Positions 55,931 through 64,000 are shown, counted from the stretch's first letter. The stretch is DNA of 64,000 nt from Cellulomonas marina (GCF_900111925.1 NZ_FOKA01000002.1:1-64000); one strand, 5' to 3'. Notes: generated by a model not told the origin, from the sequence alone. Numbers and translations are program-made.

Positions 55931-55936
55931 ACGCTA
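55931..55936 (-). promoter_or_regulatory. -10 element of glnA
   Basis: TAGCGT on the minus strand. No TTG-type -35 is present; the GlnR-type box starts 10 bp upstream, which fits an activator-dependent promoter. Confidence 0.5.
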
Positions 55937-55946
55937 CGAGCGCCGC

Positions 55947-55984
55947 GTTACCCGCCCGTGCAGCGGGTGTTTCGGCCGCGTTAC
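55947..55984 (-). promoter_or_regulatory. GlnR-type binding box upstream of glnA
   Basis: On the minus strand: GTAAC-N6-GAAAC-N6-TGCAC-N6-GTAAC, each pentamer separated by exactly 6 nt (pentamers at 55984-55980, 55973-55969, 55962-55958 and 55951-55947). This is the known actinobacterial GlnR box spacing (gTnAC-n6-GaAAC repeated), with a degenerate third and fourth element. A further GTAAC is at 56004-56000. Confidence 0.8.
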
Positions 55985-56156
55985 AGACGACGCCCTCGTG
56001 TTACGGGCGACGACACCGCGGCCGTCCCCGGCGCGCCGCCGGGGACGGTGCCCGTGGTCGCCGCGCCCGTGGCCCGCACTATGCCACCGCGAGGCGTGCC
56101 GGCGGCGCCACCGGCGTGCGCGAGGCGTCGCCCGGTCGGGTGTCAGGTCCGCCACC

Positions 56157-56162
56157 TACGCT
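56157..56162 (+). promoter_or_regulatory. -10 element of the RDD gene (leaderless type)
   Basis: TACGCT ends 6 nt before the GTG at 56169. Confidence 0.55.
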
Positions 56163-56168
56163 GACGCC

Positions 56169-56663
56169 GTGGCATCGCGTGAGGACGTCGGCTCGTGGCT
56201 CGAGGGCGGACCGGGGGGCGGCGGCGGCCGGCCGGGGGAGGGCCTGGGCCTGCCGGCGTCCGGGCCCGGGTCGCCGGCCCGGCTCGGACGGCGCCTGGCC
56301 GCGCTCGCCGTGGACTGGCTGGCCTGCCTGCTGGTCTCGGCGGCGTTCTTCCCGTCCGCCGCCGCGACGGGGCTCGCGCTCCAGCGGGGGGAGCCGCTCG
56401 CCACGCTCGCGGTGTTCGCCGTGGAGAACGTGCTGCTCGTCGGCACGCTCGGGACGACGCTGGGCCACCGGCTCCTGGGGCTGCGGGTCGTGCCCGCGCC
56501 GGAGCGGGCGTCCGCGGCCTCCGGCCCCGTCGCGGGGGTCGGCCTGCTGCGCGCGCTGGTCCGCACGGTGCTGCTGTGCCTCGTCGTGCCCGCCGTGGTG
56601 CGGGACGGCGACGGGCGCGGGCTGCACGACACGGCCGCCGGCACCGTCATCGTCCGCCGCTGA
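56169..56663 (+). CDS. RDD family membrane protein
   Basis: A 164-aa protein of the RDD family. A disordered Gly-rich N-terminus (residues 1-38) precedes RLGRRLAALAVDWLACLLVS, whose Arg and Asp give the RDD signature, then helices at about 75-92 and 120-140 and the C-terminal GRGLHDTAAGTVIV. Function unknown; the gene is conserved next to glnA in Actinobacteria. It is divergent from glnA and convergent with the DUF4191 gene. The GTG at 56169 fits a leaderless promoter. Confidence 0.9.
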   Translation: MASREDVGSWLEGGPGGGGGRPGEGLGLPASGPGSPARLGRRLAALAVDWLACLLVSAAFFPSAAATGLALQRGEPLATLAVFAVENVLLVGTLGTTLGHRLLGLRVVPAPERASAASGPVAGVGLLRALVRTVLLCLVVPAVVRDGDGRGLHDTAAGTVIVRR

Positions 56664-56730
56664 ACGACCTGTCGAGCGGCCTGCACAGCGGCTCCGGCGG
56701 CGGACCAGCGGCCCCTGCCGGCAACCCCCG

Positions 56731-57453
56731 TCAGCGGCCGCGCGCGCCCTTGCGGTCCGGCCGCGTGCGGTAGGGGTCGACACCCTTGGGGATCGGCGGC
56801 CGGGCCGCGCCGAGCGCCGTGAGCCGCTTCGTCACCTCGCCGACCTCCTGCTTCGTCAGCGTCGGACGCATCTTCTGCACGGTGCGCGGCAGCTTGCGCA
56901 GCGGCACCTGCCCCTCGCCGTCACCCATCTGCACGAGGTGGATGGGCACGCCGTTGACGACGCGCGCGGTGCGCTTGCGCTCGGCCTCGAGCAGCCGCGC
57001 GGCGCGGCCCGCCGGGCCCTCGCTCACGAGGACGATCCCGGCCCGCCCGACGCCGCGGAAGACGAGGTCCTGGGAGCGCGGGTCGACGGCGACGGGCTCC
57101 TGGGTGAAGGACCAGCCGCGGCGGATGGTGCCCAGCGCGGCCATGGCGGCCCCGGGCTGCCCCTCGATCTGCGTGTACGCGGCGGTCTCCGCACGACGCG
57201 CGAGCACGACCATCGGCGCGAGCACCGCGAACGGCAGCAGCGCGACGAACCAGAGCCAGGAGCCCGTCAGGAGGCTGATGACCACCGCCAGCAGCAGCAC
57301 CACGGCGATGGTCCCGAGCAGGATCGGCGTGATCGCCGGGTCCTGCCGGCGGGTCATCTGGAAGACCTGCCACAGCTGGTGGTACCACCGCCGCTTCTTG
57401 ACCTTCGGCGCCTTCGCCGTCGGTTCCGGTGCCGCCCCGCTCTGCCTCGCCAT
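56731..57453 (-). CDS. DUF4191 membrane protein
   Basis: A 240-aa protein recognised as DUF4191 by WYHQLWQVFQMTRRQDPAIT, two membrane helices (about residues 43-62 and 66-84) and the soluble domain with GWSFTQEPVAVDPRSQDLVF and VGRAGIVLVSEGP. Conserved beside lipA in Actinobacteria; function unknown. The ATG at 57453 lies 8 nt after TAGACT. It lies 11 nt downstream of lipA. Confidence 0.9.
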   Translation of the reverse strand: MARQSGAAPEPTAKAPKVKKRRWYHQLWQVFQMTRRQDPAITPILLGTIAVVLLLAVVISLLTGSWLWFVALLPFAVLAPMVVLARRAETAAYTQIEGQPGAAMAALGTIRRGWSFTQEPVAVDPRSQDLVFRGVGRAGIVLVSEGPAGRAARLLEAERKRTARVVNGVPIHLVQMGDGEGQVPLRKLPRTVQKMRPTLTKQEVGEVTKRLTALGAARPPIPKGVDPYRTRPDRKGARGR

Positions 57454-57464
57454 GGGGCCGGAGT

Positions 57465-58472
57465 CTACCGACCCCGGGCGAGCAGGCTGGCCGCCTCCTG
57501 GCGGCTGGTCGTCGGCCGCCCCAGGTGCGCGAGCTCCTCCGGGATCGGCAGACCGCGGCGGACCATCGCCTGCCCCCACAGCCGGCCGGCGCGGTAGGAC
57601 GAGCGGACCAGCGGACCCGACATGACACCCGCGAACCCGAGCTCCTCGGCGACCTGCGCGAGCGCGACGAACTCCTCCGGGCGCACCCAGCGCGCCACCG
57701 GGTGGTGCCGCACGCTGGGCCGCAGGTACTGCGTGATCGTCACGAGGTCCGTGCCGGCCGCGTGCAGGTCCGCCAGGGCGGCCTCGGCCTCCTCCGTCGT
57801 CTCGCCCATGCCGAGGATGAGGTTCGACTTGGTCACCAGCCCCGCCTCGCGGGCCTGCGTGATGACCGACAGCGAGCGCTCGTACCGGAACCCGGGCCGG
57901 ATCTGCTTGAAGATGCGCGGGACGGTCTCGACGTTGTGCGCGAGCACCTGCGGGCGGCTGGAGAAGACCTCGGCGAGCTGGTCGGGCACGGCGTTGAAGT
58001 CGGGGATGAGCAGCTCGACGCCCGTGCCGGGGTTCACCGCGTGGATCTGCCGGACGGTCTCCGCGTAGAGCCAGGCGCCGCCGTCGGCCAGGTCGTCGCG
58101 CGCGACGCCGGTGACGGTCGCGTACCGCAGGCCCATCGCCTGGACGGAAGCGGCCACGCGGCGCGGCTCGTCGGTGTCCAGCGCGGCGGGCTTGCCCGTG
58201 TCGATCTGGCAGAAGTCGCAGCGGCGGGTGCACTGGTCGCCCCCGATGAGGAAGGTCGCCTCGCGGTCCTCCCAGCACTCGAAGATGTTGGGGCAGCCGG
58301 CCTCCTCGCACACCGTGTGCAGGCCCTCGCGCTTCACGAGGCCCTTGAGCTCGCTGTACTCCGGGCCCATCGTCGCGCGCGTGCGGATCCACTCGGGCTT
58401 CTTCTCGATGGGCGTCTCCGCGTTGCGTGCCTCGACGCGGAGCATGCGGCGGCCCTCGGGTGCGATCGTCAC
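57465..58472 (-). CDS. lipA: Lipoyl synthase
   Basis: A radical-SAM enzyme inserting two sulfurs into octanoyl groups to form lipoyl cofactors; 335 aa. The auxiliary cluster Cys are Cys55, Cys60 and Cys66 ([12 protein letters not shown]), and the radical-SAM CxxxCxxC is Cys81, Cys85 and Cys88 (CTRRCDFC). A conserved Ser occurs in the C-terminal LVRSSYRAG. The GTG at 58472 lies 6 nt after TAGGGT (leaderless). It works after LipB (59.2-59.9 kb) to activate the E2 partner of AceE. Confidence 0.98.
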   Translation of the reverse strand: MTIAPEGRRMLRVEARNAETPIEKKPEWIRTRATMGPEYSELKGLVKREGLHTVCEEAGCPNIFECWEDREATFLIGGDQCTRRCDFCQIDTGKPAALDTDEPRRVAASVQAMGLRYATVTGVARDDLADGGAWLYAETVRQIHAVNPGTGVELLIPDFNAVPDQLAEVFSSRPQVLAHNVETVPRIFKQIRPGFRYERSLSVITQAREAGLVTKSNLILGMGETTEEAEAALADLHAAGTDLVTITQYLRPSVRHHPVARWVRPEEFVALAQVAEELGFAGVMSGPLVRSSYRAGRLWGQAMVRRGLPIPEELAHLGRPTTSRQEAASLLARGR

Positions 58473-58478
58473 CGGATC

Positions 58479-58484
58479 ACCCTA
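58479..58484 (-). promoter_or_regulatory. -10 element of lipA (leaderless type)
   Basis: TAGGGT on the minus strand ends 6 nt before the lipA GTG. Confidence 0.55.
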
Positions 58485-58678
58485 ACCGCCGGCCGGGGAC
58501 GTGCCCCGCGCGGCGGGGAGCGGTCTCAGCCGCCCGGGGACAGGACGGTCGGGCCGCCGCCGGGAGGCACGGGACCTCCGTCCCTGGCAGGTCTTCCGCA
58601 GCGCAGGGATCGTCGAGGGACGCGCGGGTCGTCCCGGCAGCGCGGCCGGGCCCGCGTCCGACGACGGAGGTGGTCCCG

Positions 58679-59185
58679 GTGCGGGTGCTGGTGAGCGTGG
58701 CGTCGCGGCACGGCGCGACGGCGGAGATGGGCGCGCTCGTCGCGCAGGTGCTGCGGGAGCACGGCCACACGGTGGACGAGCTGCCGCCCGACGACGTCGA
58801 GGACGTCGGGCCGTGGGAGGCGGTGGTGCTCGGCTCGGCGGTGTACGTGGGCCGGCTCGCCGTGGCGCTGCGGCACCTCGTCGAGCGGCAGGGGCCCCAG
58901 CTGCGTGCGCGGCGGGTGCACCTGTTCTGGTCGGGGCCGCTGCAGGACCCCGCCCGGGGCGGCGTCGACGAGCCCGACGACGTGGGCGTGGTCGCCCGCC
59001 GGGTCGGCGCCGAGGACGTGCGGTGCTTCGCGGGGCGGCTCGACCACGAGAGGCTGAGCCTGTCCGAGCGGGCGCTCGTCGCCCTGGTGCGCTCGCCCGA
59101 CGGGGACTTCCGCGACCTGGCCGCGGTCCGGGCGTGGGCCCAGGACGTGGCGGGCGACCTGGCGGGCCGCCCGGCGCGGGTCTGA
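58679..59185 (+). CDS. Flavodoxin-domain protein
   Basis: A 168-aa flavodoxin-fold protein of the protoporphyrinogen-oxidase (HemG)-like type: the N-terminal FMN phosphate loop VLVSVASRHGATAEMG, then WEAVVLGSAVYVGRLAVALR, and HLFWSGPLQDP. The GTG at 58679 has GGAGG 8 nt upstream, which settles the start. Probably a cytoplasmic FMN redox protein. It stands between lipA and lipB and converges with lipB; no link to lipoate is obvious. Confidence 0.85.
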   Translation: MRVLVSVASRHGATAEMGALVAQVLREHGHTVDELPPDDVEDVGPWEAVVLGSAVYVGRLAVALRHLVERQGPQLRARRVHLFWSGPLQDPARGGVDEPDDVGVVARRVGAEDVRCFAGRLDHERLSLSERALVALVRSPDGDFRDLAAVRAWAQDVAGDLAGRPARV

Positions 59186-59194
59186 CCGTCGCGG

Positions 59195-59944
59195 TCAGCG
59201 GGCGGCGACGGGCCCGGCGGTCGTTGCGGCGGTCACGGCGGCGGTCACGGCGGCGGTCGCGGCGGCGGTCACGGCGGCGGTCACGGGTGACGTCCCGACC
59301 GCCGTCAGGGGCGCCAGCACGCGCTCGAGGTGCCCGACGACGAGCGGCACCACCTCGCGGACCGGCACCTCCCGGCCGGCCTCCGCCGACAGGGACGTCA
59401 CACCGGCGTCCTCGATGCCGCAGGGGATGATGCGGCCGAAGGCGGCGAGGTCGCTCGTGCAGGTCAGCGCGAAGCCGTGCATCGTCGTCGCACGGGCCAC
59501 CCGCACGCCGATCGCCGCGACCTTGCGCTCGGGGCGTCCCGTGGCGGCGTCGGCCGGGAACCACACGCCGCTGCGACCCTCGACGCGTCCGGCGGCCAGG
59601 CCGAGGTCGGCGCACGTCGCGATGAGGGCCTCCTCGAGCGCGCGGACGTACCGCACCACGTCGACGGGCTCGGCCAGCCGCACCAGCGGGTACCCGACGA
59701 GCTGCCCGGGCCCGTGCCAGGTGATGCGCCCGCCACGGTCGACGTCGACGACGGGGGTGCCGTCGTCGGGACGCTCGCGGCGCGACGTCCGCCGCCCGGC
59801 CGTGTACACGCTCTCGTGCTCGCACAGGACGAGCGTGCCGGGCCGGCTGCCGTCGGCCACCTCGGCGTGCAGCCGCCGCTGGAGCTCCCACGTCGGCTCG
59901 TAGGGCGCGAGCCGGTCGCCGAGGTCGAGCTCCAGGACGTCCAC
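59195..59944 (-). CDS. lipB: Lipoyl(octanoyl) transferase
   Basis: Transfers octanoate from ACP to lipoyl domains; 249 aa. The catalytic Lys141 ([10 protein letters not shown]) and Cys175 ([13 protein letters not shown]) are in place, with [16 protein letters not shown] upstream. The last ~30 residues are a Thr/Ala/Val repeat tail ([12 protein letters not shown]) encoded by a 12-bp tandem repeat and not part of the fold. The GTG at 59944 lies 6 nt after TAGCGT (leaderless). Confidence 0.96.
   Translation of the reverse strand: MDVLELDLGDRLAPYEPTWELQRRLHAEVADGSRPGTLVLCEHESVYTAGRRTSRRERPDDGTPVVDVDRGGRITWHGPGQLVGYPLVRLAEPVDVVRYVRALEEALIATCADLGLAAGRVEGRSGVWFPADAATGRPERKVAAIGVRVARATTMHGFALTCTSDLAAFGRIIPCGIEDAGVTSLSAEAGREVPVREVVPLVVGHLERVLAPLTAVGTSPVTAAVTAAATAAVTAAVTAATTAGPVAAR
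59232..59285. repeat. 12-bp tandem repeat inside the 3' end of lipB
   Basis: Units of gtcacggcggcg at 59232-59243, 59244-59255, 59256-59267 (one difference) and 59268-59279, then a partial copy. In frame in lipB, encoding an Ala/Val/Thr tail. Confidence 0.9.
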
Positions 59945-59950
59945 CGGCTC

Positions 59951-59956
59951 ACGCTA
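59951..59956 (-). promoter_or_regulatory. -10 element of lipB (leaderless type)
   Basis: TAGCGT on the minus strand ends 6 nt before the lipB GTG. A separate TAGCGT at 59993-59998 on the plus strand could serve the next gene. Confidence 0.55.
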
Positions 59957-60040
59957 ACCCCCGCGCCGCGGCTGCGTGTCGGTGCCCCGGTCTAGCGTCG
60001 GGAGGGAGGCGGTGGGCGACGGGTCGAGGAGGCGGTGGCG

Positions 60041-60883
60041 GTGCGGATCGGGATCGTGGCGTCGGGCGGCGGTGCGCGCGACGTGGTGGACCTGGCGGTG
60101 GCGGCGGAGGAGCACGGCTGGGACGGGTTCTTCGGCTGGGACGGGGTGGACATCGGCCCGCGCGACACGTTCGACCCGTGGGGTCTGCTGTCCGCGGCGG
60201 CCGTCCGCACGGAACGGGTCGTACTGGGGGCGATGGTGTTCGTGCCGGCCCGTCGCCGGCCGTGGGTCCTGGCGCGGCAGGCGCTGACGGTCGACCACCT
60301 CTCGCAGGGGCGGCTGGTCCTCCCCGTCGGCCTCGGCGTGGGCGACGACCGCGGCTTCGCGGCGGTCCGGGGCGAGGCGGGCACGCCCCGGGAGCGCGCC
60401 GAGCTGCTCGACGAGGCGCTGGCCGTCCTCGACCTCGCGTTCGGCGGCGACCGGTTCGAGCACCACGGCACGCACCACGACGTCGACGGGATGCAGCTGC
60501 GGCCTCTCCCCGTCCAGCGGCCCCGTCCGCCGGTGTGGGTCGTGGGCGCGTGGCCGAGCCGCCGCTCGCTGGCACGCGCGGCACGGTGGGACGGCGTCGT
60601 CACCCAGGGCCTGCGGACGGAGGACGAGCTGGACGTGGGCGCGCTGACCGAGCTCGTCGCGACGGTGCGGGCGCTGCGCGCCGAGGCGGGGCTGCCCCTC
60701 GACGGCTACGAGGTCGTGCTGCAGGGGGTCCTCCCCGCCGACCCGGCGGCCGCCGCCCACCACCTCGCGGCCCTCGCGGACGCCGGGGCCACCTGGTGGG
60801 TGGAGTCGGCGTGGGACGAGGAGCGGTCGACGGTGGACGCCCTGCGCGCCCGCATCCGCCGTGGTCCGGCTCACGCGGGCTGA
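60041..60883 (+). CDS. LLM-class flavin-dependent oxidoreductase
   Basis: A 280-aa luciferase-like monooxygenase-fold enzyme: VDLAVAAEEHGWDGFFGWD at the N-terminus, then RPWVLARQALTVDHLSQGRL and VGLGVGDDRGFAA. The usual cofactor is FMN or F420; substrate unknown. The GTG at 60041 is preferred to that at 60035 because GAGGAGG lies 8 nt upstream. Divergent from lipB. Shorter than F420-dependent glucose-6-phosphate dehydrogenase (about 336 aa), so it is a different subgroup. Confidence 0.85.
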   Translation: MRIGIVASGGGARDVVDLAVAAEEHGWDGFFGWDGVDIGPRDTFDPWGLLSAAAVRTERVVLGAMVFVPARRRPWVLARQALTVDHLSQGRLVLPVGLGVGDDRGFAAVRGEAGTPRERAELLDEALAVLDLAFGGDRFEHHGTHHDVDGMQLRPLPVQRPRPPVWVVGAWPSRRSLARAARWDGVVTQGLRTEDELDVGALTELVATVRALRAEAGLPLDGYEVVLQGVLPADPAAAAHHLAALADAGATWWVESAWDEERSTVDALRARIRRGPAHAG

Positions 60884-60974
60884 GAGCGTGGCGGCCGACC
60901 AGGTCCTCCGGCCGCCGGCACCGGTCGGCACCGGTCGGCGCGGGCCGGCGCCGGGGAGCAGGCCGAGGTCGACC

Positions 60975-60980
60975 TAGGGT
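60975..60980 (+). promoter_or_regulatory. -10 element of the Gfo/Idh/MocA gene (leaderless type)
   Basis: TAGGGT ends 6 nt before the ATG at 60987. Confidence 0.55.
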
Positions 60981-60986
60981 GACGCC

Positions 60987-62135
60987 ATGACGAGTGGCAT
61001 GACGGACGGGACCGATCCGGTCGCGGGGGCCGACGCACCGCTGCGCATCGGCGTCGTGGGGTACGGCGGGGCGGGCCGCGGGATCCACGCCCGGCTGGCC
61101 CGCGCCGCCGGTCAGCACGTGACGCACGTCGTGACGCGCCACCGGTCCGACCAGGTGCACGAGGACTGGCCGGACGCCACGGTCGTGCCCGACCTCGACG
61201 CCCTGCTGGGATCGGCCGGTCGTCTCGACCTCGTGGTGGTCGCGAGCCCGACGGGCGACCACGCCGCGCACGTCGCGGCCGCCCTGCAGGCCGGCGTGCA
61301 CGTCATGACCGACAAGCCGCTGGCGACCACCACCGCGGAGGCCACGGCGCTCGCGTCCGCCGGTGCGGAGGCGGGCGGCCGCCTCACGGTCTTCCAGAAC
61401 CGGCGCTGGGACGGCGAGCAGCTCACCCTGCGGCGGCTGCTCGACGAGGGCGCGCTCGGACGCGTGCACCGCTTCGAGCGCCGCTGGGAGCGGTACCGCC
61501 CCGTGCCGCAGGACCGCTGGAAGGAGAACGACCCGCGCTCGGGCGGGCTGCTGCTGGACCTCGGGGCGCACCTGGTGGACGCGGCGGTGCAGCTCTTCGG
61601 GCCGGTCGAGCAGGTGGTCGCGGAGCTGCGCGCACTCACCACTCCGGCGGTCGACGACGTGTTCCTCGCACTGCGGCACCGGGCACCGGAGGGCGGGGGT
61701 CCCGCGGTGGTCAGCCACCTGCAAGCGGGCTCGCTCGTGGGGGCACCCGGGCCGCGCACCCGCGTGCTCGGCGAGCGCGGCGCCTACCTCGTCACCCGGT
61801 TCGAGGGCGAGCCGACGCCCTTCGAGGCGCTCGACGAGGCGCTCGGCGCGGGCACGGGAACGGGCACGGGCACGGGCACGGGCGACGGTTCCGGTGCGGG
61901 GGATCTCGGCCTCGAGCACGAGGGCTGGCTCGTCCGCGGTGCGGAGCGGACGCCCGTGCCTCGCGCGCCCGGTGGCCACGTCGACCTCTACCACGCCGTG
62001 GAGCGGTGGGTCCGGGGGACGGGGCCGGTGCCGGTCGACCCGTGGGACGCGGTGGCCACGGCGCGGGTCCTCGACGCGGCCGTCGTGTCGGCCGGGGAGG
62101 ACCGGCCCGTCCGGCTGTCGCCCGAGGCCCGCTGA
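60987..62135 (+). CDS. Gfo/Idh/MocA family oxidoreductase
   Basis: A 382-aa NAD(P)-dependent sugar or inositol-type oxidoreductase. The Rossmann motif is GVVGYGGAGRG (about residues 22-32). TDKPLA replaces the usual EKPL with Asp for Glu but keeps the catalytic Lys-Pro. LDLGAHLVDAA provides the substrate-side His. Residues ~290-300 are a Gly-Thr repeat loop (TGTGTGTG) encoded by hexamer repeats at about 61850-61882, likely a disordered surface loop. Substrate unknown. The ATG at 60987 has a leaderless -10. Confidence 0.9.
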   Translation: MTSGMTDGTDPVAGADAPLRIGVVGYGGAGRGIHARLARAAGQHVTHVVTRHRSDQVHEDWPDATVVPDLDALLGSAGRLDLVVVASPTGDHAAHVAAALQAGVHVMTDKPLATTTAEATALASAGAEAGGRLTVFQNRRWDGEQLTLRRLLDEGALGRVHRFERRWERYRPVPQDRWKENDPRSGGLLLDLGAHLVDAAVQLFGPVEQVVAELRALTTPAVDDVFLALRHRAPEGGGPAVVSHLQAGSLVGAPGPRTRVLGERGAYLVTRFEGEPTPFEALDEALGAGTGTGTGTGTGDGSGAGDLGLEHEGWLVRGAERTPVPRAPGGHVDLYHAVERWVRGTGPVPVDPWDAVATARVLDAAVVSAGEDRPVRLSPEAR

Positions 62136-62183
62136 CCGTCGGCTCCGCCCGGGGCGCGCCCACCGACGGCTCCCCACGGGGTT

Positions 62184-63977
62184 GTGGACAGCGCGCGGCA
62201 CGGGTTGGGGCAGGTGCGGTTGGCTGCGCCCGTGGACGACGAGCGCGCGGTACCGGGGGAGCCGGCTGGCCCGACGGACGTGGCGGCCCTGGCGGCGCAC
62301 TGGGGGGTCGAGCTCCTCGGGCCGCACGCCGCGCAGGAGCCCCCGGCCGTGCGCGGCCGGCCGACCCGCACCGCCGGCGGCTCGTGGGCGGCGCGGTCGA
62401 CGACGGGCGAGCGGCTCGTGCTCCATCTCGTGCCGGTGCCACCACCGGCGCACGGGGAGGAGGACAGGGCGCTGGGAGCGGCCCAGGCGCTCGTCGGCGT
62501 CGTCCACGAGGACGTCGTCGACGTGCGGGCGGCGGCCCGGCTGGGGCCGACGCACGTCGCGCTGCTCACCGCACAGGTCGCCGGGCCGGACCTGACGTCC
62601 CTGCTCGACGCCCGCGCACCCCTGGACCCGGGGGAGGCGGCCACGGTCGCGCTCCGCCTGGCCCTGGCGCTGGCGGTGCTCCACGGGCGCGGCCTCACCG
62701 TGGGCGACCTGACGGGCGCGGCGGTCGTCGTCCGGCCCGACGGCCTTCCGGTGCTGGCGGACCTCCGCGGGTGCCTGAGCAGCGCCGCGAGCGCGGCCGA
62801 CGACGTGCGGGCCCTCGTCCGGACGGTGCTGACGCACGCCGCGCCCGCGACGGGGGAGGACGCCGCCCTGGCGTCGGCGCTGCGGCAGGTCGGGGCCGCC
62901 GCGGCACCGAGCACCGGGGCGGTGGCCGCCGCCTGCGGTCGCCTCGGTGCCGGCACCGCCGTGCGGCTCCCGGACCCGGCGCTGCTCGCGCGCGAGGCGC
63001 TGCGGTCGGCGGCGGGACCCAGCGGGCCGGGTCCGGCGGCGCCCGGTCGGGCGGCGGTCGGACGCCGGCGTCGTGCGGTGCGGCCACGGTGGTCGGCGGG
63101 CCCTGGTGCCACGCCGCCGACGACCCCGCTGCGCGACCTGCCGCGCGACCTGCCGCACGACCTGCCGCACGGCCTGCCGTACGACCTGCCGCACGACCTG
63201 CAACGCGATAGGCCGCACGGCCTGCCGCGGGACCCGCGGCGCGGTCTGCCGGGCGCGCTCCCCGCGAGGGGCAGCCGACGTCCCGGGCCGGGCGGGACCG
63301 GATCCACCCCTCGCGGGGACGTCCGACGGAGCCGGCGGCGTGGTCGTCTCCTCGGGCTCCGGGTGCCGACGATCGGCGTGGCGCTGGTGACGGGCCTGGC
63401 GGTCGTGCTGGCCGCCTCCACGGGCTCCGTCCTCGCCGCCCGGGATGCAGTCCCCGCGCGCGCGGCGGCAGGGGCCCACGCCGCGACCCCCGACGGGACC
63501 CGGACGGCGCCGGGCGGCGCGGACGGGGCCGTCACGCCCGTCGACGAGGGTGCCGTCGAGGCAGCCGACGTCGGTGCCGTGGCGGCCGCACGTGACCTCA
63601 CCCTGCGTCGTGCCGCCGTCCTGGCCGGGTCGGCCGGGAGCGGTACGGCGGTGCTGGACGCCCTCGCCGAGGTGGAGGTGCGTGACGGCCCGGCGTGGTC
63701 GTCGGACGCCGACCTGCTGCGCCGGCTCGAGGGCGTGGTGCTGCGGGGGTACGGCGTCGACGTGCTGGAGGCCACGGCCGTGCCGCCGGGGACGACCGTG
63801 GTGGGGCCCGTCGACGCGTCCGTCCTCGTCCGGGCACGCACCGACGCCTACGAGCGGGTCGTGGGGGGCGTGGTCGAGGCGGTGGCGGCGCCGCCCGACA
63901 GCGCCGTCGTGCTCGACCTGGTGCGGACGGACGACGGGTGGCGCGTGTGGTCGGTGCGCGAGGACACCGCGGGCTGA
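62184..63977 (+). CDS. Pseudokinase-like membrane protein with repeat linker
   Basis: A ~597-aa protein with no close family I can name. Residues ~30-270 resemble a degenerate protein-kinase fold: VALRLALALAVLHGRGLTVG then DLTGAAVVVRPDGLPVLADL aligns with a kinase catalytic loop and activation Asp, but HRD and DFG are absent, so catalysis is unlikely. Residues ~317-356 form a ten-unit tetrapeptide repeat of the (R/H)DLP type. A basic stretch precedes one membrane helix (about 394-417, VALVTGLAVVLAASTGSVLA). The outer C-terminal domain has VRTDDGWRVWSVRED. The start is uncertain (GTG 62184, 62214 or 62232). Confidence 0.65.
   Translation: MDSARHGLGQVRLAAPVDDERAVPGEPAGPTDVAALAAHWGVELLGPHAAQEPPAVRGRPTRTAGGSWAARSTTGERLVLHLVPVPPPAHGEEDRALGAAQALVGVVHEDVVDVRAAARLGPTHVALLTAQVAGPDLTSLLDARAPLDPGEAATVALRLALALAVLHGRGLTVGDLTGAAVVVRPDGLPVLADLRGCLSSAASAADDVRALVRTVLTHAAPATGEDAALASALRQVGAAAAPSTGAVAAACGRLGAGTAVRLPDPALLAREALRSAAGPSGPGPAAPGRAAVGRRRRAVRPRWSAGPGATPPTTPLRDLPRDLPHDLPHGLPYDLPHDLQRDRPHGLPRDPRRGLPGALPARGSRRPGPGGTGSTPRGDVRRSRRRGRLLGLRVPTIGVALVTGLAVVLAASTGSVLAARDAVPARAAAGAHAATPDGTRTAPGGADGAVTPVDEGAVEAADVGAVAAARDLTLRRAAVLAGSAGSGTAVLDALAEVEVRDGPAWSSDADLLRRLEGVVLRGYGVDVLEATAVPPGTTVVGPVDASVLVRARTDAYERVVGGVVEAVAAPPDSAVVLDLVRTDDGWRVWSVREDTAG
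63132..63251. repeat. 12-bp degenerate tandem repeat in the pseudokinase-like gene
   Basis: About ten units of c(g/a)cgacctgccg encoding RDLP/HDLP/HGLP tetrapeptides. The first three copies are nearly identical and later ones diverge. Confidence 0.85.
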
Positions 63978-64000
63978 GGCGCGGTCAGCGGTTGCGCACG

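Noticed and set aside
62183-62191. DnaA-box-like sequence TGTGGACAg near 62185
   Set aside because: A single imperfect 9-mer with no cluster, no AT-rich stretch and no dnaA/dnaN nearby; the window is not an origin.
63985-64000. Possible 3' end of a minus-strand gene (reads Val-Arg-Asn-Arg-stop)
   Set aside because: Only 16 nt are inside the window; this cannot be supported.

Overview
The window is very GC-rich, densely packed chromosomal DNA of an actinobacterium, most likely Cellulomonadaceae (Cellulomonas-like). The family assignment is inference. The evidence for an actinobacterium is: mycothiol-type formaldehyde metabolism (mscR), a BldC regulator, a FasR-type regulator beside fabD-fabH-acpP-fabF, glnE with two type I glutamine synthetases and a GlnR-type box, DUF3145/DUF3052/DUF4191 proteins, many GTG starts, and many -10 hexamers (TAnnnT) placed 6-7 nt before start codons, which is the leaderless-mRNA arrangement. 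No rRNA operon, prophage, insertion sequence or CRISPR array is visible. The content is mostly core genome.

Layout. 0.1-7.6 kb: maltodextrin utilisation (LacI regulator, MalE/F/G-type ABC importer, GH13 hydrolase). 7.6-11 kb: dgt and dnaG. 11-18.8 kb: a transglutaminase-like protein, ArfB, tRNA-Asn, a chemotaxis receptor, a CAU tRNA, bldC preceded by a GEMM/c-di-GMP-I-like riboswitch, peptide deformylase, DUF3145 and a blue-copper lipoprotein. 18.8-24 kb: fatty acid synthesis (fasR-fabD-fabH-acpP-fabF on the minus strand). 24-29.2 kb: a TPR-like protein, aceE, DUF3052, an AhpE-like peroxiredoxin and tRNA-Val. 29.3-36.2 kb: a membrane protein, an alcohol dehydrogenase, the Nif3/zinc-ribbon/histidine-phosphatase operon, an ArsB-like permease and yaaA. 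36.3-36.7 kb: RNase P RNA.

36.7-44.2 kb: small proteins, map-ppgK, a frameshifted endonuclease/phosphatase gene, and nadE-panB. 44.2-50 kb: glnA2-glnE and an AI-2E-type permease. 50-54.3 kb: gamma-glutamyltransferase, mscR with a metallo-hydrolase, and a frameshifted DUF1905 gene. 54.4-60 kb: glnA, RDD, DUF4191, lipA, a flavodoxin and lipB. 60-64 kb: an LLM oxidoreductase, a Gfo/Idh/MocA oxidoreductase and a large pseudokinase-like membrane protein.

The genes join up as follows. aceE needs a lipoylated E2 subunit, and lipB/lipA make the lipoyl group. GlnE controls GlnA by adenylylation, while GlnA2 lacks the target tyrosine. panB and acpP link pantothenate to the fatty acid synthase carrier protein. 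From memory, gene order from about 20 to 59 kb matches a conserved actinobacterial block (the Mycobacterium tuberculosis Rv2217-Rv2245 neighbourhood), which supports many names. The most interesting signals are the riboswitch in front of bldC, a 15-bp minisatellite between the nadE and glnA2 promoters, short tandem repeats beside stop codons, two genes each broken by one apparently missing base, and a histidine-rich tail on polyphosphate glucokinase.
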